From: Pseudidiomarina aestuarii
GTDB lineage: Bacteria > Pseudomonadota > Gammaproteobacteria > Enterobacterales > Alteromonadaceae
Assembly (NCBI RefSeq): GCF_003987355.1
Contig: NZ_PIPR01000001.1
Location: 1,178,001 to 1,242,000 of the forward strand
Length of the DNA: 64,000 nucleotides
Reading direction: 5' to 3'
Every line of letters starts with the position of its first letter. The stretch's first letter is position 1. A program made the translations under genes and the position numbers. Below, piece by piece: positions 63,386 through 64,000 of this stretch. Under the pieces are notes generated by a model that had not been told where the DNA came from, did no database searches, and worked only from the letters and a program-made list of their open reading frames with translations.

Positions 63386-64000
63386 CACGCGTAACGCTCC
63401 AATCGCTCTCTTCCAATATCTCAACTGGTTGCGTCGCAACTGGTTAATGGCAATTGTTTATGCAGTCTTTGTCGTTGGCATTGCGGTTTTCTACACCTTA
63501 CAAATACCTGGCTTACATCGCGCGACTGCTCATACACAATTTCAGCCCGAGGCAGCCGATGCGGGCACCTTCGATCAGCTGTCATCGATTGTATTGACCG
63601 GTACATCCGAGTCAAACTTTCCCCGAGTCAACGCTTTACAACACGACCTAGCTTTGGCTGAGTATGCCGACGGCGCTGAATTCAACCAACAAATTGTCGA
63701 GCATCTGCGCACAAATTACAGTGAGGCTCTTGAGCGCTATCGAGAGCAGATTGCTGCATACGGCGATAGCGAGGAAAATGCATTAGCCTACTTCGTCCGT
63801 TATCATTTTCGCATTTACCGGCTACAAAAAGACCATTTCTTCATCTTCCATTGGCATTTCTTCGATGCCGAAGAAAGTCAGCGAATGCTCAACAGTATTC
63901 TATCCTTGCTCGATGCTGAGATGACTAAACGTCGGGCGGCGCGTTATCAATTTGCCTTGCAACAATTACAGAACATGAACCTGAGCGCAGCACCGCAAGC
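63378..64000 (+). CDS. Membrane-anchored protein, possible second chain-length factor (3' end outside window)
   Basis: A frame open from a GTG at 63378 to the last base gives at least 207 residues. It overlaps the wzz stop by eight bases, so it is translationally coupled. The N-terminus has a cytoplasmic start (TDTRNAPIALFQYLNWLRRN), one membrane helix (WLMAIVYAVFVVGIAVFYTL) and then a periplasmic, mostly helical region (YADGAEFNQQIVEHLRTNYS, EALERYREQIAAYGDSEENA, RMLNSILSLLDAEMTKRRAA). This resembles the first half of a Wzz-like co-polymerase but has no decisive motif. The second helix, if present, lies beyond the window. Confidence 0.65.
   Translation, partial: MTDTRNAPIALFQYLNWLRRNWLMAIVYAVFVVGIAVFYTLQIPGLHRATAHTQFQPEAADAGTFDQLSSIVLTGTSESNFPRVNALQHDLALAEYADGAEFNQQIVEHLRTNYSEALERYREQIAAYGDSEENALAYFVRYHFRIYRLQKDHFFIFHWHFFDAEESQRMLNSILSLLDAEMTKRRAARYQFALQQLQNMNLSAAPQ

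Overview
The window reads as chromosomal DNA of a free-living, probably marine gammaproteobacterium, most likely in or near the Alteromonadales (Idiomarina-like is an inference; no rRNA or tRNA is present to place it). The signs are a TonB-dependent receptor next to a TPR sulfotransferase, GGDEF/EAL signalling proteins, a cysD-cysNC pair, and a long capsule/O-antigen locus with its own RfaH and a perfect ops site.

Left part (1-24.6 kb), mixed accessory and housekeeping genes: a truncated GGDEF-EAL protein, cysQ, an OprB-like porin, a hipA-hipB toxin-antitoxin pair in reversed order, a deletion scar of a serine-hydrolase paralogue, and an exported helical-repeat protein. Then follow gabT-gabD with a divergent LysR regulator, an MFS transporter, a MocR/GabR-type regulator with an extra C-terminal domain, a nitrilase-family hydrolase, a TonB receptor-sulfotransferase pair, the intact serine hydrolase, an XRE regulator, a zinc-ribbon protein, and a coupled REC-EAL / hybrid histidine kinase pair. 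Three intergenic gaps here carry copies of one dispersed repeat; two of them are composite, with a conserved hairpin followed by a TAG-rich inverted-repeat tract.

Middle (24.7-28.2 kb): cysD and a cysN-cysC fusion, which make PAPS, and a two-pore-helix ion-channel-like membrane protein.

Right part (28.2-60.8 kb), one long minus-strand surface-polysaccharide locus. In transcription order it begins with ugd, wecA-like, a multi-SLBB export protein, pgi and rfaH. Next come three GfcA/YjbE-like secreted proteins, a terminator, and a JUMPstart/ops element. The group-4-capsule export set follows: a gfcB-gfcC fusion, gfcD/yjbH, wza, wzb and wzc. Then come the wbpA-wbpB-wbpD-wbpE sugar genes, a wzy-like polymerase, hisH2-hisF2, wzx, wbpG, three GT4 glycosyltransferases, a PIG-L deacetylase, an LpxD-like acyltransferase, and a small phosphoglycosyl transferase. 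The predicted repeat unit contains a 2,3-diamino-2,3-dideoxy-hexuronic acid, probably amidinated at N3 by WbpG/HisH/HisF. The ~28.7-39 kb glycosyltransferase/wzx/wzy block is clearly more A+T-rich than its flanks, as expected of exchanged serotype-specific DNA.

Right edge (60.9-64 kb), divergent plus-strand operon: a WecG/TagA transferase, a GT2 transferase, a Wzz chain-length protein and the start of a second membrane-anchored protein that runs off the window.

How it fits together: RfaH made from the upstream block would load at ops and carry RNA polymerase through roughly 22 kb of capsule genes. CysDNC supplies PAPS and CysQ removes PAP, which would support the sulfotransferase and sulfate assimilation. 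No CRISPR array, insertion sequence, rRNA or tRNA was seen.
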